This document shows, piece after piece, positions 22,901-33,345 of a stretch of 64,000 nt of DNA; positions within the stretch are counted from its first letter, which is position 1; each line of letters opens with the position of its first letter. Below the pieces are notes generated by a model that saw only the letters and a program-made list of their open reading frames with translations, was not told where the DNA came from and ran no database searches. A program made the position numbers and the translations under genes. Source of the stretch: Rhynchonema sp. JSB1_4 (lineage: Eukaryota > Nematoda > Chromadorea > Monhysterida > Xyalidae); contig JASAMV010005813.1 of the NCBI GenBank assembly GCA_030248065.1, forward strand, positions 1-64,000, in the 5' to 3' direction.

Positions 22901-24584
22901 TTTCTTGATAAGTTTTCTGAGGCCAGATGCTGATTGCATTTGGACGACGTTGTGCAGTAGCAGTACAACGGCGAAGTGTCACTGTCTGTGTTGTTGCTTT
23001 GAGCATTAACCTAAAATCCAATTTGTATCATCACCTTTTGAATGGCTGATGTTTCACCCGCAGGTGATGTTCGGTTCGTTGGCCGCAGTGATCGGCACTG
23101 GCATACTCGTTCGTTCCATACCGTATTCACCTGGTATTGGCGCCAAACAACTCGCTTGGATGGTACGTTTCGCCTGAGACAGTTTATTTTGTTTTCAGAA
23201 AAATACACAAAAGCCACTTTTTGCCAATTAAAACTCAACACACAGGTTCACACGGGTACGCTGGGCGCGGTGTTGGCGCCGTTGTGTTTCCTCGGCGGAC
23301 CGTTGTTGGTCAGGGCTGCCATCTACACGGCGGGTATTGTCGGAGGTCGGTGATTTATACAGTATTTAGAATGGCATCAAATCTGGCTATCTAATCTGTC
23401 TTGTTCACGTGATTTTATACTGGCTATTTATCGAGATTTACTCGTGCGTCTTACTAACTCCCCATTGGTCTCACAAAACAAAAATTGCTGTCTGGGGAGA
23501 ATTTGCTTCCGATCACCGATTTTCATGTCCGTAAACTCCACACCCGGTCTTGTAATTATGCTTCTTTCATTTAATCTTCTTATTTATGTATTATTGATTG
23601 GTGCCGACGCAATAAACTAAACAGTCACCGAGTTTCATATCAGCAAACTGTAAACCCTTCATCTCAACTCGTATAGCAACAAAGTATGCCTTTTGAATTG
23701 ACTTCCTTGCTTGCAGGTCTGTCAGCAGTGGCCGTGTGTGCGCCGAGCGAGAAATTCCTGAGCATGGCTGGCCCACTGTCAATGGGTCTGGGTGTGGTGT
23801 TTGTCAGCTCGTTGGGCACCTGGTTCCTTCCGCCGACAACTGCGCTCGGCGCTGGTTAGTCAGCTGATTTAAAAAAATTGTGCGATAAAATTATTTTGCA
23901 GGTTTTTGGGGGTTTGGGAGTGTGGAGCCGGACGAATTGTCTGGAAACAAAGTGAACAAACATTTGGGAACCAATACGGCCAGTCTATTTTTTGCTGCCA
24001 CAGCACATCGTTTCGTTCTGTTTTCACCTGCTCCAATGAGAAAATAAGTGCAGATTTTATTTCATTTCCAATTTCAGGTCTTATGTCAATCGCAATGTAC
24101 GGCGGTCTGATTCTGTTCAGCGGCTTTTTGCTTTACGACACACAGGCGATTGTGAAGAAGGCTGAATACCATCCGCCGTATTCGATGGTGCCGTTTGATC
24201 CGATCAATGCGTAAGTCACATAAAGTACATCGAGTTCGATTCTGATTCACAAAAGTCGCCGTTGGTCTTGGCTATCGGCTCGGTCTAGTCTTGGTCACGT
24301 ACCGCTTTTACGGCGGTAGAAATTAGTGGCATCAACAGAGCTCGAAATATCCTCGAAGAAAAAAGATCTCCGTTCCGAATACCGGACCAGACACGCACAG
24401 GCACATCGCATTCGTGTATTTGTCAATGACAATGCGATTTGTGATCATGGTTTCAATGTTTGTTGTTGTGCGATTTTTTCCAATGATTGTCATTTTTTCT
24501 TGCAGGCAAATCGGCATCTATTTGGATATCCTGAACATTTTCATGAGAATCGCCATGATCATGAGTGGACAGCGAAGAAAATAA
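16932..24584 (+). CDS. GHITM: GHITM / TMBIM5, mitochondrial inner-membrane BAX-inhibitor-1 family protein
   Basis: Nine exons join in phase: 16932-17033, 20971-21109, 22172-22283, 22701-22842, 23064-23162, 23246-23345, 23717-23854, 24078-24210, 24506-24584. They give 347 residues, the usual family length. The N-terminus (MLSVARTSCAPLKSM) is a typical mitochondrial presequence. Family blocks follow: LCFYGLGLSNETG, RIHSTYMYLGGS, PLLVRAAIYTAGIVGG, CAPSEKFLSMAGPL, FLPPTTALGAG and MYGGLILFSGFLLYDTQ, ending with DILNIFMRIA. The protein is a multi-pass transporter-like component of the inner membrane linked to cristae organisation and calcium/proton exchange. A TTTCAG acceptor lies 12 bases before the ATG. 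AATAAA signals lie at about 24579 and 24606. Introns 1 and 2 carry most of the transposable elements of this region. Exon 2 starts 8 bases after the end of a GC-rich repeat. Confidence 0.95.
17071..17472. mobile_element. GC-rich inverted-repeat element in GHITM intron 1
   Basis: The ends read CAGAGGTCGCAATCGGG and CCCGATTGCGACCTCTG. The interior consists of repeated GGCCCGGCCCGAACCCCCAAATCTCC units. An 8-bp duplication is not clear (AGTTAGTT on the left, GTTCAGTT on the right). A second end of the same family lies at 20945-20962. The CAGAGGT-type end resembles hAT termini. Confidence 0.65.
17732..18118. mobile_element. hAT-type MITE nested inside the 17573-19220 element
   Basis: It begins CAATGGTGTGGCT and ends AGCTACACCACTG. 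The perfect 8-bp duplication AGGCCAAT flanks it at 17724-17731 and 18119-18126. It includes an uninterrupted run of more than 20 G followed by C at about 17744-17776. A related end (GGGTAGCTACACCACTG) sits at 17325-17341. Confidence 0.8.
18792..19214. mobile_element. hAT-type MITE with TATACTTGCG ends, long form (423 bp)
   Basis: The termini TATACTTGCG and CGCAAGTATA are flanked by a perfect GCACTGCC duplication (18784-18791 and 19215-19222). The interior is built of CCGGAAAAAAACCGTTTTTTTTCCGG-like short palindromes. A shorter copy with its own 8-bp duplication is at 28608-28937. No coding capacity. Confidence 0.85.
19648..20239. mobile_element. Mariner-like foldback MITE flanked by TA
   Basis: The inverted ends CGGTATTGTCGGAAATAGAAC and GTTCTATTTCCGACAATACGG are flanked by TA on both sides (19646-19647 and 20240-20241). 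The interior has repeated short motifs of the CCCCATTAATTGAACCCC type, plus a C homopolymer of more than 20 bases near 19897-19921. The TA flank suggests Tc1/mariner mobilisation. Confidence 0.65.
21173..21544. mobile_element. hAT-type MITE with CAGTGCTGTGGCT ends (372 bp)
   Basis: The inverted ends CAGTGCTGTGGCT and AGCCACAGCACTG are flanked by GAGTGCAG (21165-21172) and GAGGGCAG (21545-21552), 7 of 8 identical. It belongs to the same family as the composite element at 17573, with similar GGTACAGTATCTCCCC units inside. It lies in GHITM intron 2. Confidence 0.8.
21730..22065. repeat. Dispersed repeat shared with ARMT1 intron 2
   Basis: Part of this segment matches 29390-29600 in the opposite orientation, including GTTCGCACTGACGAGCCCT and the neighbouring GCCAGA and AACAGACC stretches. 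The repeat lies in introns of two unrelated genes. No terminal signals are recognised. Confidence 0.5.
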
Positions 24585-25207
24585 AGCTTGCAATTGGTCT
24601 GATCAAATAAAGGGTCTTGTCCATTTTTAACTGTACAAAAATCACAAATTCTGCATGGTGTTTGAGACCACAGGAGCGTAATTTGTTGGTGTTCACAACA
24701 ATGGGTTCTTGGTAAAATTAAAAAATTACATCTCTCTCGTCTGGTTTTTTCTGCCAGCACCCATTAAATGAACCTGATGATTTATGGTATTGTTGTTTTC
24801 GTGGCTGGTACTGTTGTTCTAGTGTTCATGTTCATTCATTTTGCATTGTAACGAATTTTATGAGTGATTTGTTGTGTGCGCGAACATCAATTCGGGCTAA
24901 CTAGTGATCATGCCAGCAACAGTTATATTTTTTACAGTCACCATCACCAATCATGCAGTCCTGGTCAAATACAACGTGTGTATAAAATTTTTAAAATGAA
25001 TTTTTCTCGAATTTTATGGCCAATCGTAACGTTTTGTATTCGGAAGTCCTTTGGACTGACTACATACTACTTAGAATTGTGGTGCAATTAACGAACATAA
25101 AAGATCCGTCAGAAAAGTGTTTGTCTTGTAGTAGTTGTTGAAAATTCTTGACAAAATGTGGTAACTTGGGGTAGCGTCCAATCGCTATTCTTGAGCCACC
25201 AAATCGC
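24585..25207. other. Intergenic region between convergent GHITM and the ligand-gated channel
   Basis: This AT-rich stretch separates the 3' end of GHITM from the 3' end of the minus-strand channel gene. Apart from the GHITM poly(A) signal near 24606, I see no gene or RNA. Short frames here lack motifs. Confidence 0.6.
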
Positions 25208-28182
25208 CTACCAGAATATCCCGTACGCGAGGATAAATGCAATAAAAGCGATCGGGAAACCGACTTTGCTCCAGCGGTCCAGTTTCTCGGCGTTATCGAG
25301 TTTCATCCCAATAAAGCTGACGTGTGGTGCGCGAACGGGTAAGTCCTGTGGGAATTAATCAAAGGTGTGACTTGTTGGTGGTTCTCGTTTTTACTGAGGC
25401 AAACAGCAAGCAAGCCACACGCGAATCAGTCAGCCACGTTTTCTGGTCCTCAATATTCTTTTTCTGGCTACTCTGGCACACGATTTATGAAAAAATGTTT
25501 CATTCCTTGTGCCACCAAAGCTGCGCTGACTATTGTATTTTGGAAACTCGGCCAACTGGGCTTATCTCACCGACGAATCACGATCACTCGCCCCGCTTCC
25601 ACCGGTTATGAGTCGAACAAGCAACAGTTCCACGACCGAGCCAAACAGGAACAGGTAGCACGCGCAGATCCAGGCATCCATTGCCGTCAGATAGGACACG
25701 ATCGGCGCGCGAATGTGGGCGGAGAACAGCTGAAGAGGAAATGTTGAGGCTCCTGCATTGTCTGGCTGGGTTATTAGTGCCGTGCGTGTAACCTCGGTTT
25801 CATGAACTTTAGTTGAACCGGGTCTCGCAGTACACCGAGTTTTGTGCAGAGAGTAGGGGGACCACATGTACAAAAAGACGATGCACTTACGAATAGCCAG
25901 AGCGTTTTGAATTTGTCAAAACCAAGCTAGCCAACCTGTAGCACAAACAGCACGATGCATGCGAGACTAATGGCCATTCGACTCGTGAATGCGTGCGCTG
26001 GCATCCAGAGTTGAGTGAAACTGAGTGCCACAATCACGGCGCTGGGCAGAAACACGTGCAGATGGTAGAAGGCGGTGTAGCGACGGAAGACAAAGTCCAT
26101 GTTCAGACAGGAGTAGTGACCTGAAAATTGCGTTCTGTTGATATTGATGGCCATTTTGAAATCATTAGGATCTTTATTTCTTCAGTGAGTGTGGAAGTGG
26201 CGGGTTGGCTTGCTCGTATTAAGTACACAATCTACATATGTGGCGATACGCCGCTAAGTGTGCCTGTTTGGTCGCTGACCCGTACCAAATCCAAATCCGC
26301 CCGACGGACGGTGATGGATGAGCGGTCTTCCCGATGCCTGAGCTGTCAAGTGCAGCAACTTAGTCGGCAACCCTTGGACTCGGCACAACAACTGTCTGTT
26401 GCCCGCGTTTCACCACAACGGTCGTGGACTATATTTATAATTTCAAGGCTAGCATATAGTCCACAACGACTGGTCAAAGGCGGTACGCCACAACAGTTGA
26501 GCACCAAAACGAAAATTAATATAAACTAAAGTGTTATTGTTGTAAGGTCACGATGCTGTACGTCATGACCACCACCGACCGGTGTCTGTGGCGACTGAGC
26601 ACGATCCAGGCAACACATCGAGCATATCAAAATCGGGCAACGTTGCTGCATTCGCACGAAGTTCGATTGGTTTGTCGCCTCGCCACTCGTATTTGATGTG
26701 CGCGCTGTTGTAGCTGTCTGCGAATGGGAATCGTATTCACAGCGAGTGATTGCAATTCACTTCATACGATCGATGTTGTCGTGAAGATTATCACCATGAC
26801 TGCATTTTGTGATACTGGCCTGGTTACCGGCTATAAATTCGTCGATTCGACTAACAGCTCGCAATTTGAAACGGACAAGTCTGCGTGTCGCGCGGATACA
26901 GCACCAGATCCATTGGACAGTATGTGGTCAGATATAGTCTGCAACGGTGATTTTCGTCCATCAGCAAATTGTTATTCATGTCACTCTGACAAAAAAATGA
27001 GTAGACCTCGTAGAGTAGAACGTGCTTCCATTGCGGTACACGCGAATCAGTGTGTTTTCGGTGTCCAGATCGACGCGATAACCGGTCTTCTGGTACGGGA
27101 AGAAGGTGTCTGGTTTCCAGATATGGCGATCTGAAACATCGACTCCGGTTTTTCGTAGTCCTTTCAGTTCGCGCCCGCGCTTGCGATAACACAACTGGAT
27201 GTGGTGCCGGTAATTGGGTCGATTGTCATCGAACTCGGTGAACATGATTATTCATCCATCGGCAATGTGCTCACCTGGTGTCACCACAACGTACTCCGGT
27301 AGGTCATCTTCATCGGAAAGGCCCATGTCCGTTTTCGACCGGTCGCCGTAGTTGAGACGTCTGTCTGGCCAGTATTGGCGTACGGTCACTTGGGAGGTGA
27401 ATTCCTACATGCAGCGTGTGAGGATGTAGAATACACCGTTTGCAGCGTGGTTGTTGCATTCTACCCAGACGTACCTGTCGTGCTCATCCTATCAGAAACC
27501 AGCATCTGTAAGTCAGATTGGCTTTCAGTCTCTGGACATAACTTGTGGTAATGGGGGTGCAGAGGCACACAGATTCTGTACGCCATGTTGGCCTGCCAGA
27601 CAGGTGCTCTAGTCGATTCGTTAAAAAAAAGTGTAAAAACAGGCCCAATAAGCACTGGGTCTTGTCTGACATTGTGTTCGTCGTCCACATTGTACACCAA
27701 TCGAACGTACACGCCGACCTGGACGGTGACCGCGTCATCTGCAAGGCATGGACGTGTCGATCAGGGCCAACTAATCCAATGACCACAGCACGGCTCAATG
27801 ACGCTGAACTCTTGGTCTTGATGGCTTGAGGCACAAGTGATGTATTGACTATGACTCGTCAGCTTGCTAGGTCGCGGTTACATGGGCACAAGGAAGAGCA
27901 TTCTGTTGTCTTAGACGATTGTGGTGCATTCATCACCAGTTGGCCTGTTCAAACACTTGATGACCACAAACGTAGTACGATTCGGTACAGATCACCTTAC
28001 CCACCCAAATATCCGGTGTGCGTGTGCGCTGTGACCGGCCTGACGCGATGGTCATAGTTGTCGTCCTCAAATAAGTGATCTAGGATTCTCTTTTCCACTT
28101 CCGCGTTGGCCAAGTGCGCGACGGTTGCGTCAAATAGACATAAGATGCCCAAAACAATCAAGCACTCTTTTGCGTGCCACAT
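25208..28182 (-). CDS. Cys-loop ligand-gated ion channel subunit, GluCl/GlyR-like
   Basis: Nine exons (minus strand) join in phase: 28182-28005, 27738-27671, 27404-27275, 27130-27007, 26938-26856, 26717-26580, 26120-25936, 25729-25571, 25345-25208, giving 400 residues. A signal peptide (MWHAKECLIVLGILCLF) is followed by the ligand-binding domain. This contains VRQYWPDRRL, HIWKPDTFF, the 13-residue Cys-loop between C174 and C188 (PMDLVLYPRDTQT), and a second cysteine pair C234/C245, as in GluCl, HisCl and glycine receptors. Four membrane segments follow: M1 (FYHLHVFLPSAVIVALSF), an M2 with TSR where anion channels have PAR, M3 (SYLTAMDAWICACYLFLFG) and M4 at the C-terminus. The M3-M4 loop is short. 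It should form pentameric, ligand-gated channels in neuron or muscle membranes. The start codon is the ATG before the signal peptide. The ligand cannot be assigned. Confidence 0.88.
26419..26476. repeat. Short inverted repeat in a channel-gene intron
   Basis: ACGGTCGTGGACTATAT and ATATAGTCCACAACGACTGG form a hairpin-like inverted repeat in the intron between exons 6 and 7. It is probably a small MITE remnant. Confidence 0.4.
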
Positions 28183-28607
28183 GGTGATAATCAGCTGTGG
28201 TGTGAGTAAATTGAGTGGCCGCGGCAACTCGAAACACAAAATTCGACTGATGCTGTGGCTCGCTTGTTTATGTAGTGTAACCTGTTTCGTGGTGATCCAG
28301 TACTGTCTTAGTTTACAAGCTGCCTGTGACAGTACTAATCAGATCGAATTACACATGGAAGAGTTTTGTTCAAGGCCCATAACATTACAGACGTTTACCA
28401 TCAGCTGGTTTACCTTAAAAAATGAGGGCTACGTTTACAGCGTGTGCCTGCCAACAATACCCACGGTGCAGTTGTTTTTGGAATGTCTGTTATTGGGTAT
28501 CATAATCATATCACGACCCAAATTAAGGCGGACTTCATAATGCATGCGCGTTTGAGCGCTAGCTGCTGTGACGCGCTAACGCGCACGCATTGTGAATTCG
28601 GCCTACA

Positions 28608-28937
28608 TATACTTGCGGGCCGGAAAAAACCGTTTTTTTTCGGGGAAAAACCGAAAAAAACCGTTTTTTTCGAGGCCCGGAAAAATACGTTTTTATTTTT
28701 CCGGAAATTTTTCCGAGAGGATGTTGTCAAAACCAATGTAAATCGGTACTAAACAGTTCAAAATGAGCACTTTTTAATCTCCAACTGCATTTTTAGCCTG
28801 TTTCAGGCCATTTCCCGAAGAAATTTTCTCCAAAATAGGAGTTTTTGGACCATGGGTATCCTTAAGTACTGGAAAAATATTTGGAAAAAAACGGTTTTTT
28901 TCCAAAAATATATTTTGCGGAAAAATACGCAAGTATA
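28608..28937. mobile_element. hAT-type MITE with TATACTTGCG ends, short form (330 bp)
   Basis: The termini TATACTTGCG and CGCAAGTATA are flanked by the perfect 8-bp duplication GGCCTACA (28600-28607 and 28938-28945). It matches the 18792-19214 copy along its length but lacks internal segments. It lies in the 817-bp divergent region between the ligand-gated channel and ARMT1. Its right end is only about 27 bases before a candidate trans-splice acceptor of ARMT1. Confidence 0.88.
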
Positions 28938-28952
28938 GGCCTACACCATTAC

Positions 28953-28964
28953 TTTTTATTGCAG
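28953..28964 (+). promoter_or_regulatory. Candidate spliced-leader acceptor of ARMT1
   Basis: The sequence CTTTTTATTGCAG ends at 28964, 35 bases before the ARMT1 ATG, and I see no upstream exon. This is the form of a nematode trans-splice (or 5'-UTR cis-splice) acceptor. Confidence 0.45.
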
Positions 28965-28999
28965 CTTTATCTAAGGGTGATCACCTGAGCTGCATCGTG

Positions 29000-31900
29000 A
29001 TGTCTTCCCCGTTGCCTCCAGCACTCAGCGGTGCTAACGCTGGGTAAGAATGTAGCAAATTTTAGCTTTAAATTCTTTGTTTTTCGGAAGCAAGCCTTCG
29101 CCGTCGCTCGATTTGACTTTTGACATACAGTGATAGTTGTGATTTTTTCAGATCGTTTGCTTACAAAACAATCAAGGATCGCATTCCGGCCATTTTGGTG
29201 AAAGTGGTTGATATCGCGCATCGACGGAGACACGAAATGATCAGTATGCATGGAGAGGTCAGTGCACAGTTTTTAGTCAGTAGAAAACTATGTCGTTTAA
29301 ACTATATAACTGTGAAACAAGCCCAATCACTGTGTGCCACGCACCATTATGTGACGGAACTCTGTTTATGAGTTTGCGCGCAGTGATGTTCAATCCAGCA
29401 ATAAGACCCTGCTGGCGGGGCTTTTTGGAGGAACGATTTGCCAGATTCGTTCGCACTGACGAGCCCTGGCGAGTTCTGTCTGCAAAAACATGGCGAAACA
29501 GACCTATTCGCACTGACGAGGACGAGCACCCAGTGCACAGCTCGTCTGAAAAAAGGACGAAACAGGCAACTGAAAACACAATGCTCAGTTCACATGCTGC
29601 TTCATACAGCCATTTACGTAACGCACCCGTATGTAAAATACAGACAATGCACATCGGTTACGGTGTCGCATTGAGCTTCATGAAAGTGACCTTTATCAGC
29701 CCTTTTATGCCAAAGTTCAACATTCCTGCTGCCCCATCGCAGGCGGCATCCGACGATGTCAAGTCAGTGGTGGGTCAATTGTCGGAGCTCCGTTATCGCA
29801 TGATGACCGACAAGCCGATCTTGCCGTTGACAACCAATCGAATTGATGCTGATTTGTGGCGGGATGAGTTCGCGAACGAAGTGAAACTGGCCGGCGCGGA
29901 GGAGAATGTCAGATGGTTCAAGAGCTCGTGGCTGTTTGTCGAATGTTACATGTACAGGTCGGTTACTGTGATTTTTGAAACTTCATTAAGCTTTTATAAA
30001 GGTGTTTTAGCAACGTGGAAATGTGCATGGTAACCAGTTTGGCGCATGTCGATTTCCGTGCTCCTTGGTTGAATCGCAAATCCTTGTTTTTGCAGGAAAA
30101 TCAACGAAATTCTAGAACGAAGCAGCTTGCTGCACGACTGGGACCCGTTCACAATGCAGAAGGAACAGGCATTCGTCGCTGCACTGCCGTCCATGCGCGA
30201 ATTGGGCGCTAATATTTTGGTTGGCATGCTTTTACTTTGCTTTATGTGTTTCTATCTTCATGCTGAAGGCTGTGTTAAATTGGATTGCACGGTCGCACAA
30301 CAGAGCTGTGAAGTTTGAAGACAAACGCTATATTACTCCGCTACTTTATGTTTGAGTTTGCAGCACCGATATCGACCAGCGTAAAAATTGTTTTTATTTC
30401 AAAAAGTTTCTTTTTCTTGCAGAACATCATCGCTCAACATTCACACGATTCGCTGGTGTCCGAGATTGTGAGTGACATGCTGCAACTGTCGTTGTGGGGC
30501 AACAAGTACGACCTGTCGATATCGGCCGGCGAACAGCACGTTGACGATCCGGACCACAGTCCATTGGCTGTCATTCATAAATTCAAGGTTGCGTTGAATG
30601 GATTCACGAAGCGAGCATCGATTCTGGTGCAGTCGCACGGAAAGAAGGATCTGCTGCATTGCACTACTTGTTTATGAAAACAGGTCGAAACGTATATGCC
30701 CAAGAACAGCAATTCTCGTTGCAGCCACAAATGAACGTGTCGCATCTCAGTTTTTGTGTCCTTAGTTCTCTGCGGATCACGGTTCACACAACCCGAATAG
30801 AGGAGACAACCTACTTTTAGCAACCATTTTAAGTCCCACATTCCTGTTTTCCACAGTCAGCCTTCCTTTATATTTCAGGATCATATCGTCTGCAATCATC
30901 TGGACACAGCTGTTCTGTACTTGCTGAATCTGCCAAAGACGACGTCCGATTTGTGTGTACATTTTGTGATGGACAACGTGGGCATGGAGTTGTTCTCCGA
31001 CTTGTGTCTGGCTGAATACTTGCTCGCGGCTGGATTGGCGAATAAGATTGTGTTTCATCTCAAGGTTGGGTTTGTTTTCAATTCGATTGTACATAATTTA
31101 ATGGTTTTTTTGCACATTGTTTGAAGGTTGGCGCCGCATGTATAGCTGATGCACGCACTGGGGAAGTTTTTGCTGGTGGTTTGGGTGCCAAAGCAGTTCG
31201 CACTGAATAGTTCAAAAATGGGCTCAGGGTTTGGAACAGCAAAGACAGGGAGACATGTGCACACGGGTCACGTTCCGGCTCAAGTGCAAGTCGCAATTTG
31301 CGCTGAGTGCGTAGGTATCCATTTGTGCAACTCACATGATCTGTCAACCTGATTGCACAAGTGGCTTGAACGCAGCCCATACGCACGGCACCAATATTCG
31401 CATCAGATTCATATAATTTCAGCTGATGCCGTGGTTTGTGTCTGACGTCACTCCACTCGATTTCAATTGGACGTTGGAATTTTTGCGCTCAGCATCCGAT
31501 CAGTCCCTGTCCGTTTTAGCGCATAAATGGCAACAGCACATTGATGAGGTATGACTGAAATATTAGCGCCACACATGTTATAAACATAACTTGTGCAGCG
31601 TTATTGAATTCTCAGATGTTTCAATGGTGATTGTGTGCTTTTCGCAATTTCTTTTGTTTTCACCGACGGCCGGGCCTCCAGGGCATCATCAGTGTGAATG
31701 CACTAGGTGGCCACGTGACGCCAAATCTGGAAGAGGAGATCGTTTTGCTCCTGAACCGTCATTTGCGCACACAAAAGCTCAAGCCAGTGGCTAGGCTAGA
31801 GGTCTCGCGCCACCAACCTTTCGATCCGACTACCCATAAAAATTCCAAGCCATGCTTATGTGCGCGACACAAACAATTTCGACATTTTAGGGCGCATTCA

Positions 31901-32404
31901 TTCTTGACGCGCATCCATTCTGGACCACTGCCCATCCCTTCCATGACATGCCACGCGTCGCGCCCGACTTGTACACCTCGTTGCAACAGGCACCGTTCCT
32001 GATTATCAAGGTGGGTCGATTCGTACTGTTGTACTCGGTCTGAAACGGCAGTTCATTCATGCGGTCTGGTAAATTAGGTTTTGCTGTTCCACCATCGCCG
32101 CTTGCTGTCTATATGCAAAAGCAAAGTGTTGCTAAAAATGTTCACACGCCAACTGCGTCTTCAGGGTGATCTCAACTATCGCAAACTCGTCTCAGACCTT
32201 GACTGGCCGACGACCACCCCATTCAACGAATCTCTGCGCGATTTCCACCCAACGGCACTGTTGGCATTGCGAACACTGAAAGCGGACTTGTGCGTCGGAC
32301 TCAGTCCCGGCCAGGCAGATACACTCACTGCGTCCAATGCTGACTGGATGGTCAAGGGTGACTATGCTGTTATACAGTTTGACTGTGCAACGGCCACCAA
32401 TTAG
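29000..32404 (+). CDS. ARMT1: ARMT1 / DUF89 damage-control phosphatase
   Basis: Nine exons join in phase: 29000-29043, 29152-29257, 29743-29957, 30096-30219, 30423-30587, 30879-31064, 31423-31548, 31891-32010, 32165-32404. They give 441 residues, the usual length of metazoan ARMT1. Family blocks seen are SFAYKTIKDRIPAIL, MTDKPILPL, WLFVECYMYRKI, LSLWGNKYDLS, the substrate/metal-site block VMDNVGMELFSDL, PWFVSDVTPLDFNW, MPRVAPDLY, KGDLNYRKL and FHPTALLALRTLKAD. The metal-dependent enzyme hydrolyses phosphometabolites such as fructose-1-phosphate, and a carboxyl methyltransferase activity toward glutamate has also been reported. The Asp and Asn of DN in the metal site are present. It is transcribed away from the ligand-gated channel gene, with a MITE between them. 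Intron 7 contains a dispersed short repeat (31681-31720). Confidence 0.95.
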
Positions 32405-33312
32405 GGCATGATATAAATTTTGCTAGAAATATAGTTCTAAGCCCGTATCGAACAGGGTGGTCGGTCGGATTCGGTATTTCCCTGGTGTGGCGAGAATTTG
32501 CATTCTTCTGTTCCGATTTTTAGTTGTCGTGAATTTTGGCCTCCCCCTGATAGTCAATAAACACGATCGGCATCAGAGCGGACCGTTTTTGATAACGGCC
32601 TTGGGAATTTTTTGAAAGTGCCACGCGTATAAAAACAGCGCGAGGCTTGAGAGGCACACCGTTGCATTTTGTTTGTTCCCGTTCTGCAGCATGTTCATGT
32701 TCAGGGATGTGGGCCTCATAGAATATGCATGAAAGTTATTTCGCTCTGAATTGGAAGCAAGGAGTCGGTTTATACCGATAACAGTGGTCTTTATATGCGT
32801 GACGCAAATTTTCTTAATTTATCATATACGGATATTGTCTCTAGCATTTCGGTGCTGCTGTTTTCTGTCATCTAGTCATTTCATTTCGTTTTTTGTTGTT
32901 AGCCTTGAATTGTTTTTGGCCCTGTTGGCCAACTTTAGGCAGTTTGTAGGCTTGTTCGTAGCGAAATGGTTTTGCCAATGTATTATAATGTTACAGTTCC
33001 CCTGCCCATAAAATTTCGCAACTTTTACACCGTTTGTACTCCACACTGGTGAGTCAGCTTTGGTGATCTTGGTGACGTTGCCGTTCATAAACTCGTTTAA
33101 AAGACGCGCTTGCCTATTGTGGTGATCAATGTTGCTCATGCTCACAACGTGCTAACATTTAACACACTATTAGTCATTGTCATAAACACTTGGACACGAT
33201 TTCTTTCGGTCTTTTTTAGCTTTTTCTCAAAAGGAGTGGTACAAAAAGGTTCTTGATTTGAATCTTTTATATTTCATTTCGAATGACTTGGATGTTAAAA
33301 ATCTTTTTGCAG
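32405..33312. other. Intergenic region between ARMT1 and the kinase gene
   Basis: An AATAAA at about 32566 may be the ARMT1 poly(A) signal. The rest is AT-rich without recognisable genes. It ends with CTTTTTGCAG at 33303-33312, a candidate spliced-leader acceptor for the kinase gene. Confidence 0.5.
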
Positions 33313-33345
33313 TTCCATTCAGCGCAACCATCACAACCGAAAAAG

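Noticed and set aside
23899..24050. Possible extra GHITM exon after a TTGCAG acceptor
   Set aside because: The family reads straight from FLPPTTALGA to GLMSIAMYGG, and exons 7 and 8 join in phase without it; the extra frame soon hits a stop.
27475..27540. Possible exon in the ligand-gated channel reading MLVSDRMSTTG
   Set aside because: Including it breaks the frame; joining the exon ending VDDEHN directly to EFTSQVTVRQYW keeps phase and matches family spacing.
29290..30033. A 247-residue frame in ARMT1 taken as one long exon
   Set aside because: Its first half is a dispersed repeat in intron 2; the conserved protein begins after the acceptor at 29742.
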